This document shows, in pieces, positions 62,277 to 64,000 of a stretch of 64,000 bases of DNA. The stretch's first letter is position 1, and each line of letters begins with the position of its first letter. The position numbers were made by a program, and so were the translations under genes. Origin of the DNA: Sphingobium lignivorans (GTDB taxonomy: Bacteria > Pseudomonadota > Alphaproteobacteria > Sphingomonadales > Sphingomonadaceae). The notes beneath the pieces were generated by a model. It was not told where the DNA came from, did no database searches, and saw only the letters and a program-made list of their open reading frames with translations. The DNA is taken from NCBI RefSeq assembly GCF_014203955.1, contig NZ_JACHKA010000001.1, positions 496,001-560,000 on the forward strand, written 5' to 3'.

Positions 62277-64000
62277 ATGCACGCCAGGTTCGTTCTCACA
62301 TCCCTGACGGCTCTTGCCGCCGTTTTCGCGACACCCGCCATGACCCAGACCAGCAACAGCATCACAGCCGAATGGACCGGACCTTATGGCGGCGTGCCCG
62401 CCTGGGACAAGGTGAAGGTGGCGGACTTTCCGCCCGCCTTCGAGGCGATGATGGCCTCGATCAAGGCCGACTTCGAGAAAGTGGTGTCCAGCAAGGCGGC
62501 GCCCACCTTCGACAACACGATCGCCGCCATGCAGACGGAAACGCTCGACGACCGGGTGATGCCGATCTGGGGCGTCTACACCTCCAATCTCTCCAATGAC
62601 GAGGTGCGCGCGCTGCAGCGCGACTGGAGCCCGAAGCTGAGCGCTTTCTACAGCCAGCTCACGCTCGACCCGCGCTACTTCCCCCGCGTGAAGGCCCTCT
62701 ATGACAAGCGGGCCACGTTGGGGCTGGACGCCAAGCAGATGCGCCTGCTCGAGCGCACCTATGACAATCTCGTGGCCAATGGCGCGCAACTCGACGCGGC
62801 GCAGAAGAAGGAGCTGGTGCGGCTCGGCACCGAGCTGGCCCAGCTCTACAGCACTTTCTCCAACAATCTGCTGGCCGATGAGGAGAAATATCTCACCTTC
62901 ACCAGCGAGGCCGACCTGGCAGGGCTGGAGCGCGACTTCATCGCCACGATGAAATCCGCGGCGGAAGAGCGCAAGGTGCAGGGCTGGGTGCTGGTCAACA
63001 CGCGCAGCTTCGTCTCGCCATTCCTCGAAAGCTCGACGCGGCGCGATCTGCGCGAGAAAGTGTTCAAGGCCTTCGCGAACCGCGGCGACAATGGCGACGC
63101 GCATGACAACAATGCCGTGATCGCGAAGATCGTGGCGCTGCGCGCGGAGCGGGCGAAGCTGCTCGGCTTCCCCACCCATGCCCATTTCCGCATGCGCGAC
63201 ACCATGGCCGGCACGCCGGAAAAGGCGATGGACCTCATGATGAAGGTGTGGCCGGCGGCCGTCGCGCGGGTCGATCAGGAAGTCGCCGACATGCAGGCCA
63301 TTGCCGATGAGGAAGCCAAGGCGGGCAAGGGGCCCGGGATCGTCATCGAGCCCTGGGACTATCGCTTCTATGCGGAGAAGGTCCGCAAGGCCAAGTACGA
63401 CCTCGACCAGAATGAGGTGAAGCCCTATTTCCAGCTCGACAAGATGGTCGCCGCCATGTTCGACGCGGCGGGGCGGCTCTATGGCTTCAGCTTCACCGAG
63501 AATACGGGCAAGGTGCCGGTGTTCCACCCCGACATCCGCACGTTCGAAGTGACGCGGAACGGCAAGGTGGTCGGCCTCTTCTATCTCGACACCTGGGCTC
63601 GCACCGGCAAGCGCTCGGGCGCCTGGATGACGACCTACAAGAGCCAGAATCACCTCAATGACAGCGAATATGTGCTGGCATCCAACAATAATAATTTCGC
63701 CAAGGGGCAGCCGGGCCAGCCCACGCTCATCAGCCTCGATGATGCAAGCACGCTGTTCCACGAGTTCGGTCACGCGCTGCATTATCTGAGCTACGACATC
63801 ACATGGCCGGGGCTGGGCGGCACGCCGCGCGACTTCGTGGAATATCCGAGCCAGGTGAACGAGAACTGGCTGCTCACGCCTTATGTGCTCGAGACCTATG
63901 CGCGCCACTACCAGACCGGCGAAGCGATCCCGCAGGCGCTGCTCGACAAGATCGAGGCGAGCAAGACCTTCAACGAGGGCTTTTCCACCGTGGAATATCT
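62277..64000 (+). CDS. dcp: M3-family peptidyl-dipeptidase (Dcp-like), C-terminus cut by window edge
   Basis: 574 residues are visible before the right edge. A signal peptide (residues 1-22, LAAVFATPAMTQ) suggests periplasmic location. The zinc motif HEFGH begins at residue 495 in STLFHEFGHALHYL, and GTPRDFVEYPSQVNENW follows, the M3A signature; the C-terminal third of the catalytic domain is missing. It removes dipeptides from peptide C-termini. A second ATG 8 nt earlier is out of frame. The symbol rests on the closest characterised family member. Confidence 0.88.
   Translation, partial: MHARFVLTSLTALAAVFATPAMTQTSNSITAEWTGPYGGVPAWDKVKVADFPPAFEAMMASIKADFEKVVSSKAAPTFDNTIAAMQTETLDDRVMPIWGVYTSNLSNDEVRALQRDWSPKLSAFYSQLTLDPRYFPRVKALYDKRATLGLDAKQMRLLERTYDNLVANGAQLDAAQKKELVRLGTELAQLYSTFSNNLLADEEKYLTFTSEADLAGLERDFIATMKSAAEERKVQGWVLVNTRSFVSPFLESSTRRDLREKVFKAFANRGDNGDAHDNNAVIAKIVALRAERAKLLGFPTHAHFRMRDTMAGTPEKAMDLMMKVWPAAVARVDQEVADMQAIADEEAKAGKGPGIVIEPWDYRFYAEKVRKAKYDLDQNEVKPYFQLDKMVAAMFDAAGRLYGFSFTENTGKVPVFHPDIRTFEVTRNGKVVGLFYLDTWARTGKRSGAWMTTYKSQNHLNDSEYVLASNNNNFAKGQPGQPTLISLDDASTLFHEFGHALHYLSYDITWPGLGGTPRDFVEYPSQVNENWLLTPYVLETYARHYQTGEAIPQALLDKIEASKTFNEGFSTVEY

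Noticed and set aside
62094..63908. 604-codon open frame antisense to the M3 peptidase
   Set aside because: Same third-position GC effect; no recognisable motifs.

Overview
The window is GC-rich chromosomal DNA from an alphaproteobacterium, most likely of the Sphingomonadaceae. This rests on gene content and order: divergent rph-rdgB and hrcA-grpE, GapR (DUF2312), an ECF41 sigma factor, a long TonB-dependent receptor beside a PQQ alcohol dehydrogenase, a DUF3035/BamF lipoprotein behind ileS-lspA, and a dispersed palindromic repeat ending in GTCATCCCGG. It is mostly core genome, with two lower-GC accessory genes that look transferred. I saw no tRNA, rRNA, CRISPR array, transposase or prophage.

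Layout. 1-6 kb: NRDE protein, hemW, hemerythrin protein, rdgB and rph on the minus strand, divergent from hrcA-grpE. 6-9 kb: PEP-CTERM metalloprotease, SDR, YbjQ and GapR. 9-12.4 kb: an AhpD-like protein with its ECF41 sigma factor behind an ECF41-type promoter, then a rhlE helicase. 12.4-13 kb: non-coding DNA with inverted repeats. 13-16.3 kb: asd with an apparent leader-peptide attenuator, DUF1244, pyk. 16.5-19.5 kb: single-chain restriction-modification enzyme. 19.5-22 kb: Rieske oxygenase, NTF2-like protein and TetR regulator. 22-28.5 kb: ComB-like phosphatase, rpmJ, YqaA, ubiA, small enzymes, M14 peptidase, map and a ParD-like protein. 28.8-31.1 kb: solitary OLD nuclease, a remnant of a dienelactone hydrolase gene, and a membrane protein. 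31.4-38.6 kb: dienelactone hydrolase, gpmA, diguanylate cyclase, purEK, folA, ribF, and a frameshifted SnoaL-like gene. 38.6-44.9 kb: envelope proteins, then ileS-lspA-DUF3035. 45-50 kb: dxs-DUF72, VOC protein, zur, esterase. 50-59.4 kb: DctA-type carrier, acyl-CoA dehydrogenase, TonB receptor, PQQ dehydrogenase. 59.7-64 kb: ahpC-ahpF and a truncated M3 peptidase.

Three observations stand out. (1) Upstream of asd lies a 27-codon reading frame whose first 17 residues are mostly Thr, Ile, Met and Lys, the end products of the Asd pathway. It is followed by two mutually exclusive GC-rich pairings, as in a ribosome-mediated attenuator. (2) The same palindromic repeat found between genes also sits in frame inside ileS, adding about 40 residues to the editing-domain region. 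This parallels the protein-inserted palindromic elements of Rickettsia. (3) Two compositionally foreign defence-type genes, a fused nuclease-methyltransferase and an OLD nuclease, sit alone in core-gene neighbourhoods. The second is flanked by a gene fragment that suggests a recombination scar.
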